NCBI RefSeq assembly: GCF_048820975.1 | Contig: NZ_JBMEUF010000001.1 | Location: forward strand, 1,550,001-1,614,000 | DNA length: 64,000 bases | Reading direction: 5' to 3' | From: Glaciecola sp048820975 | Lineage (GTDB): Bacteria; Pseudomonadota; Gammaproteobacteria; Enterobacterales; Alteromonadaceae | Shown: positions 44,471 to 53,619 of the stretch, in pieces | Position numbering within the stretch: position 1 is the first letter of the stretch | Layout: each line of letters starts with the position of its first letter | Program-made: the position numbers and the translations under genes | The notes under the pieces: generated by a model | What the model saw: the letters and a program-made list of their open reading frames with translations, nothing else | What the model was told of the DNA's origin: nothing | The model's database searches: none

Positions 44471-45817
44471 TTAAGGAGCCGCAGCAATTTCCTTGCGCGC
44501 TTCAAAGGTATCGCGCTCTTTTAGTACATACTTACTCCACTGCCTAGCTGCCGCGCGGCTACCGCTAAAGGCTTCAGCTTTGGCCAGCTGGTCTAAAGCA
44601 TTCGCAAAGTCGCTTTTGTTATACAGCGATAAACCTATAACCATGTGTAAGTCACCAGGGCGTTTGAGGCCGCCTTTTTCAAGCGCTGTATTACCGGCTG
44701 CAATTGCTTTGTCGTATTGGTCAATGTTGTAGTAAAGCACGGCTAACTGTGCATCTAATTCACCGTCTTCTGACAACTCAGCGGCTTGTTCCATTACCGG
44801 TACCGCTTTATCTTTTTCTTGCGCAAGTTGCCATGAATTAGCTAAAAATTTCAAATTACGTAAGTTTGCATCAAGCATACCCGACTCTACCGCCTGCTCC
44901 ATGAGTAGAGCACCTTTGTACGGTACACCATGGTAATAGTAAAGTTGCGCTAAGTTAAATGTGTCAGAAGCGGTAGTAACAAAACCTCGTTGATACGCAA
45001 TTTCCATGGTAGCAAGTTGCTTTTGCTCTTGCTCAAGCTCGCCGTACATGCCCGCCAATTGGATCCAGTATTTAGGTGCATCATATAAGCGAATCAACTT
45101 AATAATAATATCTTTTACTTTTTCAGGCTGCTTAAGCTCAAAATAAAGCGCGCGTTGAAGCACCAACCAGTTTTCGTCAGGCAAATAACCGGCTTCTTCG
45201 TGATTCTTAATAGCGTCTTCAATATAAACAATGGCCTCTTCGTAAGATTTATTTTGGTACAAGGCTTGTGCTTTTAAGATATAATTTTTAGGCGGAATTT
45301 TACCGTCGTTTAAGGCTTCCCAGCGCTCTAAGTACGAAATAACTTCGGTATAATTACCTTGCGCCATACTCAATTGCGCCAAGCTATATAGCGCCGTTTG
45401 TTCAAAGCTAACAGGAATCGGAGATTCATTTACCGCTGAATTAAATGACTCAATGGTTTTATCAAAGTCTTCTTGAGCGTAGTAAATAAAACCGTAAAAG
45501 TTGTACATCATGGCGCGCTCATAGCTATTCATGCTGTCAGCTTTTTCTTTCACCTCATCAAGAATAGCAATAGCCCCTTTTGAATCACCCTCATCACCTA
45601 AGGCTTGAGCTCGCGAGAGTTGGTCATACACTTTTGAGCGAAGAGCTGGCGTTCTGCGGGTTTTGCGCTCAGCCAAACTTTCGTCTTGAAGCGCAGCTGC
45701 TGATGGCGAATATACTAGCGAAGTAGTTACACCTGTGGCCAATAATGCAGCACACAATCCGCTTAACAAACCTGCTTTAAGCCAGTTACTCGGATTAACA
45801 CGTGTTAATACATTCAT
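44471..45817 (-). CDS. TPR protein of the TonB2-type system
   Basis: The 448-aa protein has an N-terminal hydrophobic signal or anchor (about 13-43), followed by helical repeats. TPR-like units are visible at about 54-150 and through the rest, for example AMMYNFYGFIYYAQEDFDKTIESF (about 92-115) and the pair AQLAVLYYNIDQYDKAIAAG. It is predicted to lie in the periplasm. It is the last gene of the DUF3450-TtpC-ExbB-ExbD-TonB-TPR operon, in which TPR proteins are thought to support a TonB2 complex. A GAGGA Shine-Dalgarno sequence precedes the start by seven bases. Confidence 0.88.
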   Translation of the reverse strand: MNVLTRVNPSNWLKAGLLSGLCAALLATGVTTSLVYSPSAAALQDESLAERKTRRTPALRSKVYDQLSRAQALGDEGDSKGAIAILDEVKEKADSMNSYERAMMYNFYGFIYYAQEDFDKTIESFNSAVNESPIPVSFEQTALYSLAQLSMAQGNYTEVISYLERWEALNDGKIPPKNYILKAQALYQNKSYEEAIVYIEDAIKNHEEAGYLPDENWLVLQRALYFELKQPEKVKDIIIKLIRLYDAPKYWIQLAGMYGELEQEQKQLATMEIAYQRGFVTTASDTFNLAQLYYYHGVPYKGALLMEQAVESGMLDANLRNLKFLANSWQLAQEKDKAVPVMEQAAELSEDGELDAQLAVLYYNIDQYDKAIAAGNTALEKGGLKRPGDLHMVIGLSLYNKSDFANALDQLAKAEAFSGSRAAARQWSKYVLKERDTFEARKEIAAAP

Positions 45818-45832
45818 GTTTTTATCCTCGTC

Positions 45833-46438
45833 CTAATCTAGATTAAAAGTAATTCGGTTTTGCACACCCGAAACTTCGGTTGGCTCACCGTTAATTACTC
45901 GTGGTTTGTATTTAAATTTCACCACGGCATCAAGTGCGGCCTGTTCAAAAATACCTTGGGGGTTAGCTTCAACCACAATAGGATTAGTTACCGCACCTAT
46001 TTTATTTACGGTAAATTCAATTACCACGTAGCCTTGAATACCACGTTGTAAGGCACGGCGTGGATAAACGGCCTGCACTTTAGTAATTGGTACATATTCG
46101 CCGTCACCTGAATCAAGGGCCAAACCGCCATCAAGGGCAACATCATTACCTAAATCAGCAGCAAAATCCAAACCACTGTCACCGCCATCAGGGGTAGGGG
46201 CATCCATTTGAGGTTGCTCCATTTGCGGGGGCGGCTCTTGCGGCTTAGGCGGCTTTTTCGGCTTACGTTCTTTTTGCTGTACCTGCTCTTCTTGTTTAAC
46301 ACGCACAAAATCTAAGACCTTGCCTGCTGCAGGATCATCTAGCGTGGTATCACCTGACGCTATAAGCGAATGCATCAAAAAGAATAAGCCTAGCGTAATG
46401 ATGCCGGCTAAAACGATGGCTATAAGATATCGAAGCAT
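45833..46438 (-). CDS. tonB: TonB family protein (short, TonB2 type)
   Basis: The 201-aa protein has one membrane helix (about 5-26), a proline/lysine-rich spacer (about 57-85, ERKPKKPPKPQEPPP), an acidic glycine-rich linker, and a C-terminal TonB domain (about 110-200). That domain carries VQAVYPRRALQRGIQGYVVIEF-type sequence and ends RITFNLD. It transmits inner-membrane proton-motive force to outer-membrane receptors. The spacer is short, as in TonB2 proteins that work with TtpC. It lies three bases downstream of exbD. Confidence 0.92.
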   Translation of the reverse strand: MLRYLIAIVLAGIITLGLFFLMHSLIASGDTTLDDPAAGKVLDFVRVKQEEQVQQKERKPKKPPKPQEPPPQMEQPQMDAPTPDGGDSGLDFAADLGNDVALDGGLALDSGDGEYVPITKVQAVYPRRALQRGIQGYVVIEFTVNKIGAVTNPIVVEANPQGIFEQAALDAVVKFKYKPRVINGEPTEVSGVQNRITFNLD

Positions 46439-46441
46439 GAT

Positions 46442-46846
46442 TTACTCTTGTGTCGCTACAGCGGCGTCATCTATGCCCGCAGCACGCGTTGCATCAAGCA
46501 CCTTCATTAGCATTTCGGTGGTTGACTTGTTATCAGCCTGAATTACCACACCGCCTTGTGGGTTCTCTGCAATTAAACGTTCAATATTGGCTTGAACGGC
46601 TCTTACATCAACTCGACGTTTGTTAATCCAAATCTCGTTTTTCTCACTTATTGCAACCAAAATACTGGTTTTGTCTTTGGTCACTGCAGTAGAGGCTTCT
46701 GGGCGGTTAACATCAATACCTGACTCTTTTACAAATGAAGCCGTCACAATGAAGAATATCAACATAATAAATACAACGTCCAACATAGGCGTCATATCAA
46801 TATTGGCTTCTTCTTCATCCATCAAATTTTGAAAATGCTGTTTCAT
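46442..46846 (-). CDS. exbD: ExbD family biopolymer transport protein
   Basis: The 134-aa protein has one membrane helix (about 21-41) and the conserved TM aspartate D23 in IDMTPMLDVVFIMLIFF. This is the proton-pathway residue of ExbD/TolR. The periplasmic domain (about 60-130) contains DKTSILVAI and VVIQADNKST. It pairs with ExbB in the stator complex that drives TonB. It is in the same operon 60 bases after exbB, with a small TCGGGC/GCCCGA hairpin between. Confidence 0.95.
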   Translation of the reverse strand: MKQHFQNLMDEEEANIDMTPMLDVVFIMLIFFIVTASFVKESGIDVNRPEASTAVTKDKTSILVAISEKNEIWINKRRVDVRAVQANIERLIAENPQGGVVIQADNKSTTEMLMKVLDATRAAGIDDAAVATQE

Positions 46847-46906
46847 AATATTTCCTTTACGTCGGGCCCTGCCCGATAACTAACGCTTAAACACTAAAAC
46901 GTGATA

Positions 46907-47434
46907 TCAACCAATATCACGTTGTAAGGGTAAAGCGTCTTCTAAATGTGAACGCTCTGTTTTAGATGTACGCATTAACCACGTTGATGCAAACACGCCT
47001 GAAAGTGCACCCACCATTCCCGCCATTGTGGGAATAGTTGCTTTAGATACACCCGATGCCATTGAACGTGCATTACCACCGCCTGAAATAGCCATTACGT
47101 CAAACACTTCAATCATGCCGGTAACCGTTCCCATTAGCCCAAGTAAAGGACACAAGGCCACCAAGGCCTGAATAATAGGAATGCTACCGTTTAAACGAAT
47201 AGTTAAGCGCGAAATGTGAGCTTGTCGTATTTGCTCGGCATTCCATGATGAACGCTCTTTACGCGCCATCCACTGTGCTACAACTTCATTTTTAAGCTTT
47301 TTGTGAGTAATACGAACGTACATAATGCGTTCTAAAATTAGTAACCACATCACGAATATTAGCAAACCAATGACCAAGAGAACTTGGCCACCTGTCTCTG
47401 TAAAATCGCGAATGTTTTCGAAAAATTCAACCAT
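46907..47434 (-). CDS. exbB: ExbB-type (MotA/TolQ/ExbB) proton channel protein
   Basis: The 175-aa protein has three membrane segments (about 14-34, 82-110 and 122-145). LVALCPLLGLMGTVTGMIEVF (about 86-106) and GVSKATIPTMAGMVGALSGVF are the conserved family regions. It forms the proton channel with ExbD. The short length without an N-terminal domain is as in ExbB2, and it works with the larger TtpC-like homologue encoded immediately upstream. Confidence 0.93.
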   Translation of the reverse strand: MVEFFENIRDFTETGGQVLLVIGLLIFVMWLLILERIMYVRITHKKLKNEVVAQWMARKERSSWNAEQIRQAHISRLTIRLNGSIPIIQALVALCPLLGLMGTVTGMIEVFDVMAISGGGNARSMASGVSKATIPTMAGMVGALSGVFASTWLMRTSKTERSHLEDALPLQRDIG

Positions 47435-47445
47435 AGTGATTGACC

Positions 47446-48843
47446 TTACTTCGACGTAGTTGCGTTAACTTTCTCTGCGCGATCTGCAATTACACCAGAC
47501 GCTTGCTCTTGCAGAATATAAACAATGTTTTTACTGCGCGTATTAAGCATTGCGTAGAGTAAAGTAGTTGGTATGGCTACAACCAAACCTAGCACGGTGG
47601 TAACAAGTGCCGTTGAAATACCACCAGCCATAAGTTTAGGGTCACCCGTACCGAACAAGGTAATTTGTTGGAAGGTTACAATCATACCCGTTACCGTACC
47701 TAGTAAGCCCATTAGCGGTGCTACTACTGAGATAATTTTGATAATCGTTAAGAAGCGACCTAATTTTGGCACCTCACCTAAAATAGCTTCTGTTAAATGC
47801 AGTTCAAGTGATTCAACGTCTGCATGGGGATATTTATCACGCACTTGCATAACACGCCCTAGTGGGTTGTTGTCAGTGTATTTATCAGACTTAAGCTGCT
47901 TATTAACGGCCGCTTTTGTAATCGTTAAGCTAATGAGCAAGTAAATAGATAATGCTAAACCAACCGCACCTACACTTAAGATGATGTAACCTACTAGACC
48001 ACCCTGTTCAACACGCTCTTTCAAACTTGGTGCTTGTACTAATAAACCCAAGATTGAACCACCCGTTGGGTCAAGGCCAAAACCTACTAACTCACCGTTA
48101 GAGTTTTCAAGCGCGCTTACTGTATCAAGGAAGCGACCTTGTGGTTGGCGAATAAGCTCAGCTACGGTTTCAGTAATACCGTCATACTCTAGGTATTTGC
48201 CGTCAGCAACTAAGGCAAACGGCCCTACGCGAGTCACTTCTTTCGTTACTTTTTCACCACCGGCTTCTACAACTTGCGTTGTAAACTTAGTTACCTTGCC
48301 CGCTTCGGTCATTTCACGTTGCACTTCAAACCAAACACGCTCAATTTCTTCAATTGACGCTAATTTAGAAGAGTTGCCCATTGACTGCGCCATTTCGTCT
48401 AAAAATGCAGAACGGCCTGGAATTTGAGCGCTAATAACAGAGTTATAAAATTTATTTTTGGTATCACCAGCCACTTGCTGTAATACACCAAACAATTCTT
48501 TTAATGAACCTAAACGTGTATCTAATGCGCCGCTTAAATCTGCTAACTTGAATTCATTTTCTTCAAAGTTAGTTTCTAAACGCTCTGAATCATTTAGTAA
48601 AGCATCACGACGAGCACGAGTTTCACGTAGAATGCGGTCTTGTTCTGCGCGCTGGGCAGCAAAATCGGCTTCACGAGCTCGGTTTTGTTGAGATTGCGAA
48701 AACTTACCTTCTTCTAGCTGCTTAAGAAGCGCATCTAGGTCAAGGGCTTTGTCATTTTCTTGGGCGTTCACACCGCTTACCAAAGCTACGCTTAAAAGCA
48801 TAGTGGCAGCTAATTTTTGAACCAAAGATTGAATTGATTTCAT
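47446..48843 (-). CDS. TtpC-like long MotA/TolQ/ExbB family protein
   Basis: The 465-aa protein has a signal peptide (1-27) and a coiled-coil periplasmic region (about 30-110, rich in E, R and A). A globular part follows (about 120-270), then three membrane helices in the C-terminal ExbB-type domain (about 282-305, 375-395 and 415-440) with VVAPLMGLLGTVTGMIVTF. TtpC proteins are needed for TonB2 but not TonB1 function in Vibrio, and they bear such an N-terminal extension. Twelve bases separate it from exbB. Confidence 0.92.
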   Translation of the reverse strand: MKSIQSLVQKLAATMLLSVALVSGVNAQENDKALDLDALLKQLEEGKFSQSQQNRAREADFAAQRAEQDRILRETRARRDALLNDSERLETNFEENEFKLADLSGALDTRLGSLKELFGVLQQVAGDTKNKFYNSVISAQIPGRSAFLDEMAQSMGNSSKLASIEEIERVWFEVQREMTEAGKVTKFTTQVVEAGGEKVTKEVTRVGPFALVADGKYLEYDGITETVAELIRQPQGRFLDTVSALENSNGELVGFGLDPTGGSILGLLVQAPSLKERVEQGGLVGYIILSVGAVGLALSIYLLISLTITKAAVNKQLKSDKYTDNNPLGRVMQVRDKYPHADVESLELHLTEAILGEVPKLGRFLTIIKIISVVAPLMGLLGTVTGMIVTFQQITLFGTGDPKLMAGGISTALVTTVLGLVVAIPTTLLYAMLNTRSKNIVYILQEQASGVIADRAEKVNATTSK

Positions 48844-48865
48844 GGTACTTTTCCTTAGTCCTAAA

Positions 48866-49630
48866 TTAATCTGTTATAGCCACTGGCACGGTTAATAAAT
48901 CAGGTGCTAGTTGTTTCTTGGCAATACGTAAACCTTTGGTGATTTGCGTGCGATAACTTGAATCTAACTCGTCCCATTGGCGAGTTTGCTTATTCCATGC
49001 ACCTTGTAAACCGCCGTCACGCGTTTGGTAAATAAGTGCCGTGCGACCTATACGTAAAAAATCAACATTACGCTCTTGGCCATCAATAGTTTGTAAGCCG
49101 CTGTATGCTTCAATAGTGCGGCCATAATCCATTTCCACTTGGAAAGCTTCCATTACGCGGCGAAATTTCTCTGAAGGAGCCACGTTAGCTTGATCCATCA
49201 TGGCGTTTAAATCTGCAATACGGTCTGAACGCTCTTGCTTTAAAAATGGAACATCTAGTGCAACAAATTGCTCTAAGCCACTAATCATCTTAATCATCAA
49301 TGGGGTAATTTGACGCTCAATAACACTCACTTCATCAATGGCATCATTAATATCAACCATCTCTTGTTCTTGCGAATTGATTTGCTTGCGTAATTGACCG
49401 TTGTAAATTTCTAATCCTTCAATCTCTTTAAGCAAGGTTTTGTACTGCTGAACCTTTGAGTCAATTTGATCAGTAATCGCATTCACTTTTTCTTGAGTGT
49501 CTTTTGCAGACTCATTGATTTGCTGTGCAGTTTGCGTAGCACCTTCTAGCAGTTGTTCTTCCTGAGCAAACGCATTTACGGCAGTTAATGCCAGTAAACC
49601 CGTTCCCAAGATAGCGTGTAAAACCTTCAT
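48866..49630 (-). CDS. DUF3450 periplasmic protein, first gene of the TonB operon
   Basis: The 254-aa protein has a signal peptide (1-22, AVNAFAQ) and a coiled coil (about 28-110), followed by a DUF3450 body with QITPLMIKMISGLEQFVALDVPFL (about 106-129) and RIGRTALIYQT near 197-207. DUF3450 proteins occur at the head of TtpC/ExbB2/ExbD2/TonB2 operons. A structural role in the periplasm is likely; no enzyme motif is visible. AGGAAT precedes the ATG. I see no clear Fur box in the 265-base upstream gap. Confidence 0.9.
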   Translation of the reverse strand: MKVLHAILGTGLLALTAVNAFAQEEQLLEGATQTAQQINESAKDTQEKVNAITDQIDSKVQQYKTLLKEIEGLEIYNGQLRKQINSQEQEMVDINDAIDEVSVIERQITPLMIKMISGLEQFVALDVPFLKQERSDRIADLNAMMDQANVAPSEKFRRVMEAFQVEMDYGRTIEAYSGLQTIDGQERNVDFLRIGRTALIYQTRDGGLQGAWNKQTRQWDELDSSYRTQITKGLRIAKKQLAPDLLTVPVAITD

Positions 49631-49749
49631 ACAAATTCCTATTGAAGTGACTTTGGTAGTAATTGGTTAATTTCTTAAGCAATATAAATTACTCGAGAGG
49701 ATAGGGAATTTGTATGACATTTTTATTACAGGAATTATCATCAGCAATG

Positions 49750-49767
49750 TCTTCACAAATTTGTCAT
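49750..49767 (+). promoter_or_regulatory. possible weak Pho box
   Basis: TCTTCAC-AAAT-TTGTCAT has the half-site and spacer layout of a PhoB box, but only the second half is close to consensus. It lies 129 bases upstream of the small barrel gene at 49896. Support is weak on its own and rests partly on the better sites nearby. Confidence 0.35.
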
Positions 49768-49895
49768 ATAAAGCAATTTGCATAACAATATTCATTGCCT
49801 TCTAAGCGCCTTGTAAATTGTAGGATTCATGAAATTTAAAGCATTTTTAACAAATGCTGTATACTACCCACCTAACTAACGAATGAGTAAATAAG

Positions 49896-50624
49896 ATGTT
49901 TCGTTGTATATATTTATTAGGCAGCACCGCAATTTTTGGAAGTTTAGCAAGCACGGGAGCACTGGCAAATAATGGCGGTGTTCACGGTCCAAATGTGAAA
50001 GCGGGGGCAAGCTCAGCTGAATTTAGATTAAACACCACCGAGTCAAACGGTGCACGTGATGATCGCCAACAGTATCGCATCCATTACCAGCAGTCGATGA
50101 ATGACCGCTTACAAGTGCGTTTTGTTCTGCAATATAGAGACTTTGGTAATTTCGAGTACGACAATGCAAAAGCGGAGTTTTTATATAACTATAAAAAAGC
50201 AGGCTCTGGTAATTACTCAGCCGGGCTTCGCCTTGATGTGAGAACCTCAAAAGGGGAGCGCCCAGAAGATGTAGTGGTTAATTGGGTTAACCAATATAAT
50301 ATTTCAAGTACACTTCACGTGCGGGCTTTAGCCATAGTAGGTAAAAATGTAACAAGTAATGGCAATGGCGATAAACCCAGCAGCCTAGGTAGCCGCTTTG
50401 CTCTTACGAAAAAGATGCCCGACGGCATTCAATTAAGCGCCGAAATATACAACACCTACGGTGAAATTGACAATATTAGCGGCTTTGAAGATCAACGCCA
50501 TCAGTTTGGCCCCTCAATTCGATATAACCATAATGATTGGTATATTTACGGACGTTACTTAGTTGGCTTAACGTCAGCAACTGAAGATCATAACTTTCAA
50601 TTTAGAGTAGGTACGCGTTTTTAA
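49896..50624 (+). CDS. small outer-membrane beta-barrel protein, unknown function
   Basis: The 242-aa protein has a signal peptide (about 1-24, ending ALA) and a predicted barrel of about ten to twelve strands, ending in FRVGTRF with a terminal Phe. I do not recognise the family; the size resembles small OmpA-, OmpW- or YaiO-like barrels, but motifs are absent. A terminator follows nine bases after the stop. It is divergent from the TonB operon and has a weak Pho-like repeat upstream. Confidence 0.7.
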   Translation: MFRCIYLLGSTAIFGSLASTGALANNGGVHGPNVKAGASSAEFRLNTTESNGARDDRQQYRIHYQQSMNDRLQVRFVLQYRDFGNFEYDNAKAEFLYNYKKAGSGNYSAGLRLDVRTSKGERPEDVVVNWVNQYNISSTLHVRALAIVGKNVTSNGNGDKPSSLGSRFALTKKMPDGIQLSAEIYNTYGEIDNISGFEDQRHQFGPSIRYNHNDWYIYGRYLVGLTSATEDHNFQFRVGTRF

Positions 50625-50632
50625 AGCCATAA

Positions 50633-50661
50633 AAAAACCCCAAACTATGTTTGGGGTTTTT
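50633..50661. terminator. bidirectional terminator
   Basis: The 13-base perfect stem AAAAACCCCAAAC closes on TAT. It separates the rightward small barrel gene from the leftward TonB receptor gene. Confidence 0.93.
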
Positions 50662-50700
50662 ATCTTATTATGCCACTAAGTTACTTAGCAATTACCCGGC

Positions 50701-53490
50701 TTAGAATTCCCAAGAGTAACTCACACTAAATGAGGTACCCTCTTCTTCGCGAAGCAAGCTCAAGCCTTCTTGCGTAATTTCTTTTTGCTCATTTAAGATG
50801 TTTTTAACACTTACCTTAACCGATGACTTAAAGTCAGGGTAATAAGTATAAATCAAATCTAATGAGTGAAAGGTTTCTTCCTCAGCATCTTGGTTACCAC
50901 GCGTTCCTGGCACTATAATACGCGGCCCGAATGCGTTGTATACAACCGTTGCCGTGTGCTCGCCATTACTTGAGTCCCAACCTAATTGCAAGTTAGCCAC
51001 CCACTCAGAATGCCCCACCAGTCGGCGCGTATTGTTTGTCACAATGTTTGAGGCACTTGTGGCGTCAAGCGCATCAAGTAGCTGTGATTCAAACAATGAG
51101 GTAATACCGTCATCTTCTGCGCCAATAGTCACTTCTGACTCTGACAAGGTTAAATTTCCGCTCATATAAAAATTAGCAAAATCATTACCTACAAAAGCCA
51201 AGTCTTGTAAAAACTCAAGCTCAACGCCGTAGAGCTCCCCTTTTTCACCATTTGCAGTTAACAAGTTTGGCGCTGCACCACCAACGGTGCCTAGCTCAAC
51301 AAGTTCTATTGGCGTATCAATATCTTTGTAGAAAAGCGCTGCTGAAATATTGTTACCACCTGAACGATACCATTCCCAACGAAAATCAAGGTTAGTTAAC
51401 TTAGAGCTTTGAAGTAAAGGGCTACCGCGAACCAAAAATTCAGTGATTGGGTCAATAAAAAAGCTTGTGCTTATGTCTCGCATATCAGGGCGAATAGTGG
51501 TTTCGCTTATGTTTAAGCGAAACTGCATTTCGGCATCCAACATGTAAGTAAGCGCTAAAGATGGGAAATAATCTTCATCTTCAAATGCAATTTCATCAAT
51601 TTCTTCCCCTTCAACAGAGAACGTATTCGCATGAGCCGAAAATGGGACAGAAAGCTGTCTAAAGTTTTCGTATCGAATACCGCCACTAATACGCCAGGTG
51701 TTGTCAATAAACGCATCGGCCATGAAATAGAAGGCATCAATCATTGTGCCTGCAGCGTATTTATCGCCATCAGCCACACCTGATTCTAAAATACCCGCAC
51801 CTGTGCTGCTGTTATAAAAGGCATCATTGGCTAAGTTATCAGCTGAAAATATTTCATCAATGCGAGAACCAAAAGTGTATTCATCACTAATGGCTCTGTG
51901 CGGCACAGCAATTGAAATATTATCGGCAGAACGGGCTTTTTCAAAAAAGTCAGCGCCCACTTTTATTTCAAGTTCTAAACCACTTTTATATATTGGAATA
52001 CCGGCGTTCCAACCGAAGGATTCCGACACATCGTTTAGGTCTTGATATTCACGTGTTACGTTGGTTGCCGCTACATCTTGTAGTTGCTGCGTAATAATGC
52101 CATCTTGAGCATTCTTTTGGTAAACCACGTCTAAACTACCTGGTTGTTGTCGACGCGCTCTGCTGCTGCCGGCATACCAATCAAAAAAGGCATTATCAAG
52201 CTTAGGGAAATTGTGCGTACCCTTTATTTGGCTTGATGTCATTCTGCGTTCTTCGAATAACATGTCTACTCGGCTTAACTCACGCTCACCAATAACCGTT
52301 TCATTTACATCAATATAATCACGAACTCTTACGCGGTCTCGCATATCATGTAGTATTACGTTTGTTATGTCTAAGCGATGGTTATTATTATATTTATACC
52401 CAAGGTTTAACATGCCGCTCCAACTAATTGACTGTTCAGTTGAGATGCCATCATAGCTTTGTGCAAAACATTTGCCGTCTTTACTTAAACTAGATGAAAT
52501 ATCTTCACAGCCAACGGTACCTAAGTTAGTACCATTGAATTGCTCTTCAATTTTCCAGTCATTGTCATAAGCAATGGTGGAAAGAAAACCAATTTCGCTT
52601 TCATCACCAATGTCATACACGTCACCTAAGGTTGCGCCTAAACCAAAGTTTGGATCAACACTTTTTGAATCAGGACCAATGTCCCAAAACATTGAACTAA
52701 TCATTTCTTGGCGCTGTGCTAAGGTAAGTGGATAACGTCCACTTCCCTCAATGCCATCGTCAGATTGTGCTGACTCAAAGCTATCTTTAATGAGGCTTGA
52801 TAACCCGCGCGTGCCATCATCTCGCCCAGTCCAGTCATCATCACTGCCATCATAAAAGAAGCCATCATCACTGTTGTTGGAATTCGTGCCTACGCTACCG
52901 GATACTTTGAATATAAATTCGTTAGGAATCGTTTTTGTTCTTACATCTACATTACCACCACCGAAATGAGCGGGCATATTGGGTGAAAATGACTTTTGTA
53001 CATTAAGGCTTTCAATGATATCAGCTGGGAATAAATCCAGCGGCACAACTGAACGGGTAGGATCAGGGCTTGGCACCCCCATTCCATTTAATTGGGTACT
53101 TGAGTAACGTTCACCTAAGCCACGAACATAAATAAATTTACCGTCGACTAAGGTCAAGCCCGTTACACGTCGCAATGCGCCTGCAGCGTCACTGTCACCG
53201 GTTCTTGAAATTTGATCTGCGCCCAAGATATCAGCTACGAACGCTTGGTTTTGACGCTCTTGTAATACAGCGGTTGCACTGCCTTTTAGGCGAGTACCTG
53301 TTGTGACCACTTCTTCAATTGCTTCTTCTTCAGCCGCTTGAGACTGAGCGAATGCATTAATTGATGCACCGCTTAAAGCGAATGAAGCAATAACGGCCAT
53401 GGATATTGCTGACTTTTTAGGACCCGCTAACGATTTGTTGCGAGCGATTGTTGCAGCATCTCGTAAATCGTCTTTTTGATTGAGACTCAT
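50701..53490 (-). CDS. TonB-dependent outer-membrane receptor
   Basis: The 929-aa receptor has a long N-region signal peptide (about 1-50, ending INAFAQS). A TonB-box-like stretch EEVVTTGTRL lies near 59-68. The plug domain (about 75-205) contains FIYVRGLGERYSSTQLNGM and PDPTRSVVPLDLFP, and the barrel ends in SVSYSWEF. The plug pattern fits the receptor class common in Alteromonadales for sugars or other complex substrates. It is encoded 121 bases after a giant repeated lipoprotein, with only weak hairpins between, so it is probably a partner for substrate capture. No separate promoter motif was found. Confidence 0.9.
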   Translation of the reverse strand: MSLNQKDDLRDAATIARNKSLAGPKKSAISMAVIASFALSGASINAFAQSQAAEEEAIEEVVTTGTRLKGSATAVLQERQNQAFVADILGADQISRTGDSDAAGALRRVTGLTLVDGKFIYVRGLGERYSSTQLNGMGVPSPDPTRSVVPLDLFPADIIESLNVQKSFSPNMPAHFGGGNVDVRTKTIPNEFIFKVSGSVGTNSNNSDDGFFYDGSDDDWTGRDDGTRGLSSLIKDSFESAQSDDGIEGSGRYPLTLAQRQEMISSMFWDIGPDSKSVDPNFGLGATLGDVYDIGDESEIGFLSTIAYDNDWKIEEQFNGTNLGTVGCEDISSSLSKDGKCFAQSYDGISTEQSISWSGMLNLGYKYNNNHRLDITNVILHDMRDRVRVRDYIDVNETVIGERELSRVDMLFEERRMTSSQIKGTHNFPKLDNAFFDWYAGSSRARRQQPGSLDVVYQKNAQDGIITQQLQDVAATNVTREYQDLNDVSESFGWNAGIPIYKSGLELEIKVGADFFEKARSADNISIAVPHRAISDEYTFGSRIDEIFSADNLANDAFYNSSTGAGILESGVADGDKYAAGTMIDAFYFMADAFIDNTWRISGGIRYENFRQLSVPFSAHANTFSVEGEEIDEIAFEDEDYFPSLALTYMLDAEMQFRLNISETTIRPDMRDISTSFFIDPITEFLVRGSPLLQSSKLTNLDFRWEWYRSGGNNISAALFYKDIDTPIELVELGTVGGAAPNLLTANGEKGELYGVELEFLQDLAFVGNDFANFYMSGNLTLSESEVTIGAEDDGITSLFESQLLDALDATSASNIVTNNTRRLVGHSEWVANLQLGWDSSNGEHTATVVYNAFGPRIIVPGTRGNQDAEEETFHSLDLIYTYYPDFKSSVKVSVKNILNEQKEITQEGLSLLREEEGTSFSVSYSWEF

Positions 53491-53546
53491 TGTCTAATAA
53501 CTCCGTTTATGCTCATTATACTTGGCATAGCTTGTAACAAACAGCA

Positions 53547-53572
53547 AAGGCGCTTCATTTTGACAGCGCCTT
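53547..53572 (-). other. hairpin between lipoprotein and TonB receptor genes
   Basis: The arms AAGGCGCT and AGCGCCTT pair around ten bases. There is no T-run after the stem, so it is more likely an RNA stabiliser or weak attenuator than a full terminator. Confidence 0.5.
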
Positions 53573-53595
53573 AACTTAACCACATCGTTGATGTT

Positions 53596-53619
53596 AAGAC
53601 TAATTATTAAATTAGTCTT
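53596..53619 (-). other. inverted repeat overlapping the lipoprotein stop codon
   Basis: The arms AAGACTAAT and ATTAGTCTT are perfect and enclose six bases. The stop codon (53612-53614) lies in one arm. It may act with the following hairpin to set the relative levels of lipoprotein and receptor. Confidence 0.5.

Noticed and set aside
49631..49895. Search for a Fur box before the TonB operon
   Set aside because: No GATAATGATAATC-like sequence was found, so iron control cannot be claimed from this window.
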